Of a DNA stretch of 64,000 nt, positions 12,983-26,098 are shown in pieces (positions within the stretch are counted from its first letter, which is position 1; every line of letters starts with the position of its first letter). The stretch is from Paramecium pentaurelia. Taxonomy: Eukaryota > Ciliophora > Oligohymenophorea > Peniculida > Parameciidae. A program made the position numbers and the translations under genes. The stretch is from assembly GCA_905183005.1 (NCBI GenBank), contig CAJJDO010000020.1, positions 330,837 through 394,836 of the forward strand. The letters are read 5' to 3'. Below the pieces are notes generated by a model. That model saw only the letters and a list, made by a program, of their open reading frames with translations. It had not been told where the DNA came from and ran no database searches.

Positions 12983-14557
12983 ATTATTTATATATAATTT
13001 CTCAATAACGTCTTGCATAACTTCTAGTTGTGGTTGTTGATGTTTAATTCATAATTTAGGAAGATGATGTTTATGATGGTTATTATTAAATGGATGAGCT
13101 AGTCTAATAAATGGATGAAGCTGTCACTGGTTTTTGAGTGCTTGTTGTTGTTGATTAGACCTATTAAGCTGTAGGAAATAGATTTTATCTATAGCCACTG
13201 GATCTATTTGATTGACTATCATCTATCTATTAATAAGATGTTTAAGGTTGTTTATTCACTTAGGTTGTAATGGTTGTACTGAATTAATTAGTTTGATTTG
13301 TAATTTAAGGAGGATTATCTTATCTTAATTCTTTCACTACAGAAGCATATTTGTTATTCCAAGTTTATAAATCCTATATAATAAATATATATGAATACAG
13401 ATGTTTAATTAGAAATTATGTTTTATTATCTCTTTATCTCATTTTATAAATCATTAATTTATTGGTTCAACTTCTTAATATCATTTTATTAGTTATCAAA
13501 ATTCTTCTTACTTGTATTTAAATCAGAATTTAAGCTATTCACTTTAGCTTCTAATTCTTTCTTTAATTTTTCTAAATTAGATGAATCCTATGAGAATTTA
13601 TCAAGTTTCTTTTTCAAATCATCTAATTCTTTGTCTTTTGCTTAAATTGCTTATTACAATTTACTAATTTCTGTATTATCTTTTTTAACTTTCTACAATT
13701 CAAGATCCATTTAATTGAATCTAAATAAATAACATTTATTACTTCTTTTTAATTTCTTCATTTTCTTTTGATCTTTAAGCAATTTAATCTTATAAAGTTT
13801 TCAAATCATTTGGATTAGTATTATCTATAACTTTAACTTATTTAACAACTGATTCTTGCTTAGTTATCTGTGACTTTAATGAATTAATTTCATTATCTTT
13901 GGCTGCAAATTTATTCTTTAATTATTCAAACTCTCCATTAATTGAATTATATAATTATTGGAATTAAGTTTTTTATTTATTTGCATCATCAGCTACTAAT
14001 TGTAAATCTGCTAATTTTTATCTTAAATCTCCTAATTCTTTAGTTTATTAATCAATTAATTATTTTAATCTTTAATTTTCAGCTTCTAATGGTTTTAATT
14101 AAGCAACTTATCCTTCTAAGGTTGATATAGTCTTAGATTATGCTGCATTTTCATCATTCTTTACTTAGATTTACTTTCCTAATTATTCAATTTCAGCTTA
14201 TAATTTTGCTATTCTATCTAAAAGATTATCTCTTTCTGCAGCTAATTGTTTAGTTTATCTATCTAATTAACTTAATTGATCTCTTAAATCTGCTGTCACT
14301 AAACATCTAATATAATATAATAAATATAATATACTCTCTTTCATATAGAGCTTTGTATTTAATAAATTCATTTTAGAATCCATTCAATTATTCAATAACT
14401 TTTTACATAGAATTCATCTCAGATACTTAAGAATTATATTTATTAGTCAAATCAGTTAATTATTATCTTAATTTATTATTTTCATCTAATAATTTTTATA
14501 ATTAAGCTTATAAATCTCCAATCTACTTTTATCTTTATTAATCTAATTATTAGAGTT
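12982..14557. repeat. Assembly duplication 1, left copy
   Basis: This 1,576-nt block recurs at 14559-16134 with a constant offset of 1,577 nt and about 13 single-base differences that I could spot by eye. The right border of this copy is the single n at 14558. It covers the 3' third of the coiled-coil gene and the ATG of the next gene. Best read as an unmerged overlap between two contigs, probably of two alleles. Confidence 0.9.
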
Positions 14558-17500
14558 NTATTATTTATATATAATTTCTCAATAACGTCTTGCATAACTT
14601 CTAGTTGTGGTTGTTGATGTTTAATTCATAATTTAGGAAGATGATGTTTATGATGGTTATTATTAAATGGATGAACTAGTCTAATAAATGGATGAAGCTG
14701 TCACTGGTTTTTGAGTGCTTGTTGTTGTTTATTAAACCTATGAAGCTGTAGGGAATAGATTTTATCTATAACCACTAGATCTATTTGATTGACTATCATC
14801 TATCTATTAATAAGATGTCTAAGGTTGTTTATTCACTTAGGTTGTAATGGTTGTACTGAATTAATTAGTTTGATTTGTAATTTAAGGAGGATTATCTTAT
14901 CTTAATTCTTTCACTACAGAAGCATATTTGTTATTCCAAGTTTATAAATCCTATATAATAAATATATATGAATACAGATGTTTAATTAGAAATTATGTTC
15001 TATTATCTCTTTATCTCATTTTATAAATCATTAATTTATTGGTTCAACTTCTTAATATCATTTTATTAGTTATCAAAATTCTTCTTACTTGTATTTAAAT
15101 CAGAATTTAAGCTATTCACTTTAGCTTCTAATTCTTTCTTTAATTTTTCTAAATTAGATGAATCCTATGAGAATTTATCAAGTTTCTTTTTCAAATCATC
15201 TAATTCTTTGTCTTTTGCTTAAATTGCTTATTACAATTTACTAATTTCTGTATTATCTTTTTTAACTTTCTACAATTCAAGATCCATTTAATTGAATCTA
15301 AATAAATAACATTTATTACTTCTTTTTAATTTCTTCATTTTCTTTTGATCTTTAAGCAATTTAATCTTATAGAGTTTTCAAATCATTTGGATTAGTATTA
15401 TCTATAACTTTAACTTATTTAACAACTGATTCTTGCTTAGTTATCTATGACTTTAATGAATTAATTTCATTATCTTTGGCTGCAAATTTATTCTTTAATT
15501 ATTCAAACTCTCCATTAATTGAATTATATAATTATTGGAATTAAGTTTTTTATTTATTTGCATCATCAGCTACTAATTGTAAATCTGCTAATTTTTATCT
15601 TAAATCTCCTAATTCTTTAGTTTATTAATCAATTAATTATTTTAATCTTTAATTTTCAGCTTCTAATGGTTTTAATTAAGCAACTTATCCTTCTAAGGTT
15701 GATATAGTCTTAGATTATGCTGCATTTTCATCATTCTTTACTTAGATTTACTTTCCTAACTATTCAATTTCAGCTTATAATTTTGCTATTCTATCTAAAA
15801 GATTATCTCTTTCTGCAGCTAATTGTTTAGTTTATCTATCTAATTAACTTAATTGATCTCTTAAATCTGCTGTCACTAAACATCTAATATAATATAATAA
15901 ATATAATATACTCTCTTTCATATAGAGCTTTGTATTTAATAAATTCATTTTAGAATCCATTCAATTATTCAATAACTTTTTACATAGAATTCATCTCAGA
16001 TACTTAAGAATTATATTTATTAGTTAAATCAGTTAATTATTATCTTAATTTATTATTTTCATCTAATAATTTTTATAATTAAGCTTATAAATCTCCAATC
16101 TACTTTTATCTTTATTAATCTAATTATTAGAGTTAATTTTATAAGTCATTAACATGAGATTCTAATTCACTTATATAATTATCTTTTTCAATTGAAGAAT
16201 TGCTACTTGATTATTATAAATTTGTAATCTAAGTTTATAATAAACTATATTATTATTGAAGCTTATTATATAAATCTTGAATATTTCTTAATTTATTTAA
16301 TTCTGCTTATAATTATCTCAATAATGCATTAAGATCATCAATTTCTTTATCCTTTTATTCATTTTGCTATTATAATTTGGCTAATTGATCTTATAAAACC
16401 TATTGTTATCTTTCCAAATTAGCAATATCTTCATTAATTTCATCTTAATTTCCTCCTCTTAATTCTAACATAGGATCTTATTAAAGTGATTCAGCTTTCA
16501 TTCTTTATAAGTATTCAACTTCAAGAAGCAAATACTTATATTTACTTTCATAGTATTCTTTTTCTCTTCTTAATCTATCATTGTCTACTCCAATTTTATT
16601 AAGATCAGTCTTAACATTTTCTCTATTTTATATTTCCTCCTATCTTACAATATCTAATTTATTATTTGATAATTGTAATTAATTAACTTAATTAGCTTCT
16701 AAAGACTTATCAAAATATCTTCCATAGAGATCTTCATATTCTTTTGTCTTAACATTTAATTATTAAATTAACTCTTAGGAATGTTATCTTAATAAATTGA
16801 TTGTTTATTCTAATTCAGGTACTCTTTATTCTAAATGTTTTAAATCAAATATGGTTTGATTAAGATCATTCATTTTTGCTCTCATCTATTCATTTTCTTC
16901 AACTTTCATATTTAATTAAGTTTTTAATCTATCTATTTCTTAGATATATAAATGCTTTTCATTTTCAAGTATATAAATATGATTATTTAATTATTCAATT
17001 TATTATTTAAGTTTCTAAATTAATTGATATTATTCGAAGTTTTATCTTTGAAGATCTTATATTTATTTTCTAAGTTGATTAATTTCATCTTAATCAACAA
17101 TATGTTCAATTTAAGGAGGTGGTTAATGTAATTATCTTTACTTCAATCTCTCAATTTCTAATTCTAATTATCTTGCTCTAATTTATTCTTATTTTAAGAG
17201 TTCAGCTGTGAATTATAAATCAGACACCAATTATTCAGATTACAAATACTTATCCTTCCAATTCTTAATTAATTAATCTTTTCTTTGAATTTCTAATTAT
17301 AATTCATTTAAATATCCTTCATATTAAGCTTTTTATTATTCATATTATCTATCTTTTGCTTATAAATCTAATTCTTATTATAAATTTTATTATCTTAATT
17401 TATTTAATTCATCTTTCAATTCTTTAATTTCTTTTTCTAATTATGCATTCTTATCTTCAGCATCAGCCAATAATTATTAAACATCATGAAGTGTTTTGTC

Positions 17501-20500
17501 TAATTAATCAGCATCTCTTTCAAATTAATTTCTTTCATTTCTAACTCTTTATAATTATTCATTTAAATGATCATTAATTTATAATAATCTTTAATTATCT
17601 AATTTAAGTTCATCAAGTTCTCCTTCTAATGTATGATATTTATTATCAAGTGCAAGATTCTCATTCTATAATTATCCAAATTAAGTTTATAATATTCCCT
17701 TTTCTGAAATGGCATCAGCCAAAAGGTTTCTCAATGTTGATATTTCATCTTCTAAAAATGGTATTTATTTTAATTAAGCTTCTTATTATGCTTTAATAAA
17801 TGAGAGTTCTTCAACTTCTAATAATCTCTTTTAGATTTCACTTCTTAAATGATCAACTTCATCTCTAAGTAATTATTTCTCTGATTCAAGTACTTGTACT
17901 TCTCCTTTATACAAACGTAAAGCTCCTACTTCTCTTAAAGCAGCTGCTAATTTTTCTTTACATGTAGTAAGTTCTTAAATCTTAAAATGAACCTATTATT
18001 TAAGATTCTCAACTTCTAATTTTAATGCTTAAAGATGATTTAAATCAGTTTACAATTAATCAATAATTTCATCTTATTAATGAATTTTATCATCTCTTAA
18101 ATTAATTCTCTCTTACTTTGATGATAATTCTTATTACAAAGTCTTGATTGTTCCTTATAATGAATCTATACTAGCATTTTCAGTTCTTAATTAAATATTA
18201 ACTTTTTCAAGTGATGAATATTTTAATCTCCAACCATCTAATTCAGCTTCTCTTTATCTAAGAAGTGATTGTAATCTATCAATTTCACTTTACATCTATA
18301 ATAACTTATTCTCAGTAACAATAGTAACTGAAGATCCTCCTTATAATTTAAATAATTCAGCATCTCTTGATTATACATCATGATTTAAATCATTAATTTG
18401 TTATAATTTCAAATCTAATTGATGTTGTATATTTTGTAAATCAGATCTTAATTATTCAATTATTGTAGTTTATTCTCTTAATTCAGAAACTTAAGATTAT
18501 AATTTACCTAATTCACCCATCAATCTTTTGATTTCATCATTTAATCTAGCATTCTCATCATTAAGTTATTAAACATCATTTTCTAATTCCTCATTTCTAG
18601 CCTACTCTGCTTAAATAAGAGTTTCATAATCAATAGCTTTTCCTCTCCAATCTTCACATTCTTATTGTGATTAAGATAAATCTTATTTTAATTTTATTAT
18701 TTGTTGATGTAAGCTCTCAACATCCCCCTTCTATTATGGAACTTCTCTTGGCTGTTATCCTAATTATCCCTAAAGTTATTTTAATACTAAATTATTTCAT
18801 TTTTATTTACAATCTTCTAAATCTTTTTTTTCTTTTTCACCTCTTAAACATCTCTCCTTCCAATTAGTCAATTCTTATTACAATTTACTGATTTTCGATT
18901 CTAATTCAGAGGTCTTTGTATCTGTATTGGTGATAGTACTTATCTATTTTTCTATTGTAAAAACACGAGTTTTCCATTCATTTACTTATTTTTTTGATTG
19001 ATCCAACTGCTTTTGTAATCTTTAAATTTCTTCATTCTAATTTTTTTNNNNNNNNNNNNNNNNNNNNNNNNNNNNNNNNNNNNNNNNNNNNNNNNNNNNN
19101 NNNNNNNNNNNNNNNNNNNNNAAATATCCTTCATATTAAGCTTTTTATTATTCATATTATCTATCTTTTGCTTATAAATCTAATTCTTATTATAAATTTT
19201 ATTATCTTAATTTATTTAATTCATCTTTCAATTCTTTAATTTCTTTTTCTAATTATGCATTCTTATCTTCAGCATCAGCCAATAATTATTAAACATCATG
19301 AAGTGTTTTGTCTAATTAATCAGCATCTCTTTCAAATTAATTTCTTTCATTTCTAACTCTTTATAATTATTCATTTAAATGATCATTAATTTATAATAAT
19401 CTTTAATTATCTAATTTAAGTTCATCAAGTTCTCCTTCTAATGTATGATATTTATTATCAAGTGCAAGATTCTCATTCTATAATTATCCAAATTAAGTTT
19501 ATAATATTCCCTTTTCTGAAATAGCATCAGCCAAAAGGTTTCTCAATGTTGATATTTCATCTTCTAAAAATGGTATTTATTTTAATTAAGCTTCTTATTA
19601 TGCTTTAATAAATGAGAGTTCTTCAACTTCTAATAATCTCTTTTAGATTTCACTTCTTAAATGATCAACTTCATCTCTAAGTAATTATTTCTCTGATTCA
19701 AGTACTTGTACTTCTCCTTTATACAAACGTAAAGCTCCTACTTCTCTTAAAGCAGCTGCTAACTTTTCTTTACATGTAGTAAGTTCTTAAATCTTAAAAT
19801 GAACCTATTATTTAAGATTCTCAACTTCTAATTTTAATGCTTAAAGATGATTTAATTCAGTTTACAATTAATCAATAATTTCATCTTATTAATGAATTTT
19901 ATCATCTCTTAAATTAATTCTCTCTTACTTTGATGATAATTCTTATTACAAAGTCTTGATTGTTCCTTATAATGAATCTATACTAGCATTTTCAGTTCTT
20001 AATTAAATATTAACTTTTTCAAGTGATGAATATTTTAATCTCCAACCATCTAATTCAGCTTCTCTTTATCTAAGAAGTGATTGTAATCTATCAATTTCAC
20101 TTTACATCTATAATAACTTATTCTCAGTAACAATAGTAACTGAAGATCCTCCTTATAATTTAAATAATTCAGCATCTCTTGATTAAACATCATGATTTAA
20201 ATCATTAATTTGTTATAATTTCAAATCTAATTGATGTTGTATATTTTGTAAATCAGATCTTAATTATTCAATTATTGTAGTTTATTCTCTTAATTCAGAA
20301 ACTTAAGATTATAATTTACCTAATTCACCCATCAATCTTTTGATTTCATCATTTAATCTAGCATTCTCATCATTAAGTTATTAAACATCATTTTCTAATT
20401 CCTCATTTCTAGCCTACTCTGCTTAAATAAGAGTTTCATAATCAATAGCTTTTCCTCTCCAATCTTCACATTCTTATTGTGATTAAGATAAATCTTATTT

Positions 20501-21370
20501 TAATTTTATTATTTGTTGATGTAAGCTCTCAACATCCCCCTTCTATTATGGAACTTCTCTTGGCTGTTATCCTAATTATCCCTAAAGTTATTTTAATACT
20601 AAATTATTTCATTATTATTTACAATCTTCTAAATCTTTTTTTTCTTTTTCACCTCTTAAACATCTCTCCTTCCAATTAGTCAATTCTTATTACAATTTAC
20701 TGATTTTCGATTCTAATTCAGAGGTCTTTGTATCTGTATTGGTGATAGTACTTATCTATTTTTCTATTGTAAAAACACGAGTTTTCCATTCATTTACTTA
20801 TTTTTTTGATTGATCCAACTGCTTTTGTAATCTTTAAATTTCTTCATTCTAATTTTTTTGAGCCCTAATATGTTATTCTAATTCATTTATAGATATTCTA
20901 GCTTAATCCAAATCACCTATCTTCTATTTCAACGATTGATTCAATTTCTTATTCTCTCCAATTAAAATTTCAACTCTATCTTATAATTGTTATATCTAAG
21001 ATCAAATAATTAATATACAGTCTCTTCATATGAAGTGTTACGATCTAGCTCAGCTTAAAGCTCTAAATATTTCTTACGCCATAAATCTATCTCCTTTTAC
21101 TATTCAATGATTCTCTATTCACAAAAAGTATGATCCGCTTCCTTTACAATTACTTATGTCTTTATTTGAGTCCTTGGTTACTCTTGTCTTACCGAGCCCT
21201 TTTATTCTCTTACGATATATTCTGATAATCACTAATAAATTATTACATGTCACTGGTTGCATTGGCACAATTGTTTCCTGAATAGGAATAACTGTAGTCT
21301 CTCTAGGATTTTATGACGTTCTTGGGGGAGAAACAAAATGACGAATAGATGCAGGCAATACTCTACTCAT
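13002..21370 (-). CDS. Long coiled-coil protein, assembly-scrambled (collapses to 1,610 residues)
   Basis: One gene reads from the ATG at 21370 to the TGA at 13002. The start MSRVLPASIRHFVSPPRTSQ is followed by an almost unbroken coiled coil rich in Glu, Gln, Leu and Lys. Typical pieces are RDEVDHLRSEIQKRLLEVEE and LEKEIKELKDELNKLRQQN. The tail is Ser/Thr/Gln-rich and ends TSTTTRSYARRY. Using 13002-14557, 16135-19047 and 20860-21370 and removing six introns leaves exactly 1,611 codons. The introns are 21222-21246, 20996-21018, 20599-20622 (or 18787-18810 in the other copy), 14307-14334, 13721-13742 and 13374-13398. The cell location is unknown; filament, basal-body or nuclear-pore scaffolds are possible. 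As assembled the CDS is split by an n, a 74-n gap and two duplicated blocks. Confidence 0.85.
14558..14558. other. Single ambiguous base at contig join
   Basis: One n separates the two copies of the 1.58-kb duplication. It marks a scaffold join rather than a base-calling problem. Confidence 0.95.
14559..16134. repeat. Assembly duplication 1, right copy
   Basis: Second copy of 12982-14557. It carries the same introns shifted by 1,577 nt (14951-14975, 15298-15319, 15884-15911) and a copy of the coiled-coil gene end cut exactly at the border. Its sequence continues without interruption into unique coiled-coil coding sequence at 16135, so this copy belongs to the contig that carries the rest of the gene. 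Confidence 0.9.
17310..19047. repeat. Assembly duplication 2, left copy
   Basis: This 1,738-nt block recurs at 19122-20859 with a constant offset of 1,812 nt and about five single-base differences seen by eye. It is wholly inside the coiled-coil gene and ends at the run of n. The plus-strand open frame at 18667-18867 and its twin at 20479-20679 are shadows of this coding sequence. Confidence 0.92.
19048..19121. other. Assembly gap of 74 n
   Basis: The bases on both sides repeat each other, so the true gap is negative: the flanking contigs overlap by about 1.7 kb and no sequence is missing here. Confidence 0.95.
19122..20859. repeat. Assembly duplication 2, right copy
   Basis: Second copy of 17310-19047, continuing at 20860 into the unique 5' part of the coiled-coil gene. 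The 24-nt intron at 20599-20622 carries an in-frame TGA in both copies, so its removal is required for translation. Confidence 0.92.
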
Positions 21371-22416
21371 TAAAATTTATTTTAATTAATAAATATCTAT
21401 TTTTCTAGTGTATTAAATCATGAAATTTGCTAGTATGAGAAAAAAATTCGTTATTTACCAATCAAATATATAATTTATTTGTCTATTAATTTGTATTAAA
21501 AAATATCCATTAATCATCTACTCTATACTAAAACCTTCATTTTAGACTTAGAGTTAAATATATCAGATAATTTTACTTAATTTAGTACTATATATAATTT
21601 TAGTAAAAATCATAGATTCATAAGGATATCCAATTAATTAAAATAAATAAACTTTTTTATAGTATATTTGATAATATTGTTTGAAAATAAAATACCATAT
21701 CAAATTATTAATAATTATTAACCCTTAAGTTTTGATACAGTATGCATTTTTTTTTTTATTATTTTTCTTAAATTACTTTAATTTATAAAAAAGAGAATCC
21801 CCATTATTAAATTTTAACAAATTATATGAATCCAATTATTAGAAGATTTTAGTCTTGATTTATTCTTATTGAGATGTCTAGGATTACATAAGCAATCAAT
21901 TTTTTGTTTTTATCATTTAATAGAAAGAATAAGCAGACAGCTAAAGAATCTATGCCTGAATTAAGTTTTTTATAATTTTTATGGAGTTAAATAAGTATCT
22001 ACTTACATATTGCATTTTCTATTCCTAAAAATTTCAAATAGTGAGAGTATGAATATTTATTTTATACATCTAAATATATGTAAATATTTCCTTTGATTTC
22101 TAATTATTTGATTTGAAAATATATAATTGCCTACTCATCTTATTTAATTTAATTATCCTTTGACAAGTTGAGATTCTTTATTTAAATATAAAATTTAAAT
22201 CCTTATAGATGACTCTAAGATATTTTCATCTGTATTATTGATATTCCACATCTACTATATTTATTTGAAACCTATATTCTTCAACTGTTCTATGAGAAGA
22301 GCTTAACAAAACTTAAAATTATTTTAAATTTAATATTATTTACTATTAAATGGAAGATCATTTATTTAGTTATTTATTAACATTATTATAAATTTTATTA
22401 TATGTAAATAGTAAAA
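21371..22416. other. Intergenic region with a weak small reading frame
   Basis: A T run lies near 21750-21760. A plus-strand ATG at 21874 opens 56 residues (MSRITQAINFLFLSFNRKN...) to a TGA at 22042-22044, the most protein-like piece here, but no family is recognised and no continuation exon is clear. Otherwise I see nothing. Confidence 0.35.
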
Positions 22417-23866
22417 TCATAATTTAGTTTTTAAAGATTTTTACTAGGAAATCAATAAATTAATTTATTAGTTAATATCCTTAATTTAAGCCAAGATTTT
22501 AATTAGTTCTTGTCTCAATGTTTACTTTACTCTCATATCTGTCTCAATTTAAGCTTATTTTACAATTTAATCATATTTCTAATCAAGTTCTTCCAACATT
22601 AATTCCAATTTGATTATTTATCTTGAAATATTCTCATACTCTTAAGTATCTTCATTATTCTTTTTAATAATTACGAAACTATTATCATCATCAGTTGTTT
22701 ATTTAATTTACTCTTATTCTGAAGTAGGTACTTGAGTAATAGAAAACTTTTTAACTTGTTTTTTATTCGAAGTTTATTAATGTTAATCTTTTGAGTCTTG
22801 TCTTTAGACCAATAATTATAATTCAAAGATTTTACCATTTAATTACTCTATTTATTTATGTTTTTGTGATTCTATTCTTTCATATTATAATTTAAGTAAT
22901 TAAATATCAGAAAGCAATTGAGAATTTTATTATCTTTATTAATCCAATTAATTTACTAAATCAGTATTTTTAATTTATAATTATTTAATTTCTAATTCCA
23001 TATATTAAAATTTATCAACAGGATATTAAGTAGTATACCAATCTAAATATTATTATAATTCTTATATTTATTCTTTGTATTATTTTATATCTTAATTCAT
23101 TTTAGACATACTTTCATTCCATTATTTACTACTTTTTATAAATGTATCTAATTATAATTGATAATTAAGTATAATCTATTTATAAAAAGGAATAAATTTA
23201 CTTATTTTTCTTTTTGCAATTATTAATTTAATTAAGTAATCTTTTTTTTATAACTTTCATTTGTATCCATATTCAAATTTAATTATTGTTATCTAATTAA
23301 GATTTTTACATTACATATTACTAATTTCTTCTGTTAATTCTCTAATCTTTGATTCATTCTAACTAATCTAAAATTTATAATCAGAATGAATATAAGCAAT
23401 CTTATCCTCATTTTCTATTTCTGATTATTTTAATTTCTTATCAAGTTCTTTAATTTTCTAATCTTTTTCATCATTTTTATCTTTTTAAGATACATCATTC
23501 TTTGTCATAATACTTAATAGTTTCTCAACTTTATTTCTTTATTTACTTTTTACATGAGCAGTTGTACAATAATTTTACGATATATTCTATAAATGTATAA
23601 TGATTGAATCATACTATTTATTCATTGAGAATACCATTCTCTCCTTCTAGAGTTCTTATTCTATCTTATAAGGCTCTCATGGCTTTTAAATAACTAGGAG
23701 ACATTGGTTAACTAACAGATAGCTTTTTATCAATTGACTCCTCTGATTTCATTTTAGATGTAAAAACACTGGTTCCAAGATTAAAAGAAGAGTGATAGTT
23801 TTTTTGATCTATTTTATTCTTAATCTATTATGCTAGGAATTTAGTTTAAAAACTATCTGCTTTCAT
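22417..23866 (-). CDS. Coiled-coil protein, unknown function
   Basis: A 457-residue protein starting MKADSFQTKFLAQQ. The first ~90 residues are Ser-rich (SVSQPMSPSYLKAMRALQDR) and lead into a long coiled coil (KIKELDKKLKQSEIENEDK, IQLLKLQYERIESQKHK). A short basic break follows (KKQVKKFSITQVPTSEQEQ), then a second coiled coil to the end. Introns at 23587-23614, 23293-23314 and 23176-23201 give exactly 458 codons; without them in-frame TGAs appear. No enzyme motif is present. A cytoskeletal or basal-body role is plausible but only from its build. Confidence 0.7.
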
Positions 23867-23898
23867 ATATGTTTGTTATAAATTAATAAATTAAATAA

Positions 23899-24960
23899 TC
23901 AAATTATTTTTCTTCTCTTATCTCTAAAGTATATAACAACAAGTACAATAATTGAGCACAAACATATAAAAGCTCCAGCAAAATATGAACCAACAAGAAC
24001 CTATTAATTTAAATTCATTTTTTTTACCATATTTTTTTATCCAAATATTGTTGTAGTTGTCATAAAGAAACTCTTGACCATATCAGATGAATACAATTAT
24101 TCATTATAAGCTAATAAATAAATAAAAGAATTACTATTATTTACAATCAATATATATTGTCCTTTACTTAAATCATTTTAAATTCTACCCCATAATTTCT
24201 TTAATCTACCCTATCCGGCTGTTCTCATCCAAACCATAAAATGTTCTTTAGTTCATTTAAAACATTTTACCATCTTCAATATTGGTCCAAGCAAACTTTT
24301 CCCATCCTTTTGGATTTTTAAAATTATATTCTCTATCACTTTCCCAAGCTATATCAGTTTCATCAATCTCAACAAATTCTCCATTAGAATTTTTTAATTT
24401 AAATGTATCAGTAAAATATGTATAGGCTATTTCACCACATGGAAATGCATTTTCACTCTTATTTAATGTATTGCCACCATATGATTTTACTTTCTCTTTA
24501 TTTTAATTAATTTCAAATAGCTACCCATATCAGAATTAGTTTAATAATCTCCACAATTGGAAAGATCAGTATCTACATTCCCTTTCAATTATTCAACAGA
24601 TTTTGATTTGAAATAATTTCTATTTCTTCTGTAAAAATTCTCCAGTTAATAATATACAAATATTGGTGCTGTCATATCATTTGATATTTCAATTGGTATT
24701 TCACAATTAAGTTAATTTGTTGTACATGATGATCCATAATAGACATCCTTTTCAACTATTTGTAAATTGAATACTAAAAATACTATTGCAAAAACCAATA
24801 AAAATATTCCTATGTTACATATACTCATACCAATTATACTAAATATTATCAGGTTTCTTTTGAAATTCTTATGAAATTTCCATTTCTTTATGGCAATATT
24901 CAAAAATTCCTCTTAATCTTCTCTAAATTATTTAGAAAATGAGTTAGAATATTCAGCCAT
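23899..24960 (-). CDS. CDC50: CDC50/LEM3-family phospholipid flippase beta subunit
   Basis: Two-span membrane protein that partners P4-type ATPases to move phospholipids across membranes. The first transmembrane helix follows KKWKFHKNFKRN (ISICNIGIFLLVFAIVFLVF-like). The extracytoplasmic domain has QLENFYRRNRNYFKSKS, FPCGEIAYTYFTDTFKL, KGWEKFAWTNIEDEHFMVWM and RTAGQGRLKKLWGRI, all family signatures (NPCG-like turn, HFIVWMRTA). The second helix GAFICLCSIIVLVVIYF ends in a basic tail. Introns at 24496-24524 and 24246-24270, both ending AAG, give exactly 336 codons. Length matches the family. Confidence 0.92.
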
Positions 24961-25121
24961 TTATATTATTAAATATTATAAGCATTAAATAATATAATCA
25001 TTCCTTCTTATCTCATATAATGACTTCCCTTTGAAAATATTTGAAAGCACTAAAAGTTTCAAAAATCCTTATAAATTTTAGATAATTTGAAGCAAGAATC
25101 ATAGATATTCATTGTAATTAA

Positions 25122-25949
25122 ATGAAAAAATAGAAATAAATCTAAACTTTATTCAAGTATTTTCAATCTGATGAATATGAAATGGAATAAGAGAAAAAGC
25201 CAATAGAGATCATATCATACATTAAAATGAATGAAGAATTTCCTATTTTCGAATTAATATTAGAAAACTGTCCTACTTTTGTATTAGATGCTTAGACTTC
25301 TTTGTAATTGGAGAAATTGTAATAATTAATTTACTTGGGAATAAATGGATGTTAAATAAAATCTTTAATTCATTTACCTTTGATAGATAGTTTAAAAAGA
25401 TTAACTTTGGACAATAATTATTTAAAAGGAGAATAATTAAAATGTATAGGATATTACAAAGATAAATTGATATCACTATCCTTGATTAATAACTAACTAA
25501 AAATATATCCAGGATCTCTTTCAATATAACATCTCTAATAGATGTCAGCTTTAAAATAGTTAAGTTTAATTGGTAATATATTTGAATTGGATGAAGATGA
25601 AAATTAAACTACTCCTAAAGAAGAAGCTGAATATGTTGAAATGAGAAATCATATTTTTAACTTAATGCCTAATTTAATCTATTTAGATTGTATAGAAAGA
25701 TCAAAGTTAATTTAAGATGAAAAGTTCTTTAATAATTATAATGAAGAAAATGAATATCTATCCTTATATGTCAGTAAATCAGTAACCTAATATGAAACAA
25801 GTAGAAGTCAGAGTATGATATCAGTTAAAAAAAATAATGGTTTTGCAAAAATAAAGGAAGAAAATTCCATTTAATAACAGCATGATGAGAAATAGTAATC
25901 AACTAGACAATTAAGACAATAAAAAAGAAAGATGTATGTTTATGATTGA
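25122..25949 (+). CDS. Leucine-rich-repeat protein, ANP32-like
   Basis: Intronless 275-residue protein with about four leucine-rich repeats in the first half: LILENCPTFVLDAQTSLQLE, LGINGCQIKSLIHLPLIDSL, LTLDNNYLKGEQ and LSLIGNIFELDEDE. An LRR cap-like segment follows (NHIFNLMPNLIYLDCIERS). The order, with a terminal NLIYLD(G/C) motif, is that of ANP32/LANP and U2A'-type proteins. The C-terminal half is polar and Gln/Lys-rich rather than the long acidic tail of true ANP32. It diverges from CDC50 with 161 nt between starts. Function as a nuclear or ciliary adaptor cannot be decided. Confidence 0.72.
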
Positions 25950-26098
25950 TTCTTTCTCATTCATTGTTTTTTATTATATATCATTTCTCATAAATCATTA
26001 CCTTTAATTGGAAATTTTAAATAATAAAAGGAATTTTAGATTTTCAATATGGAAATATATATTAAAATAATTTGAATAATATATCAACACTTAATAAA

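Noticed and set aside
18667..20679. Two near-identical plus-strand frames (18667-18867 and 20479-20679)
   Set aside because: They are antisense shadows of the coiled-coil gene, duplicated only because the assembly block is duplicated.
12982..20859. Genuine tandem segmental duplication or a repeat-built protein
   Set aside because: Both pairs abut n positions, offsets are constant, and collapsing both yields an exact open frame.
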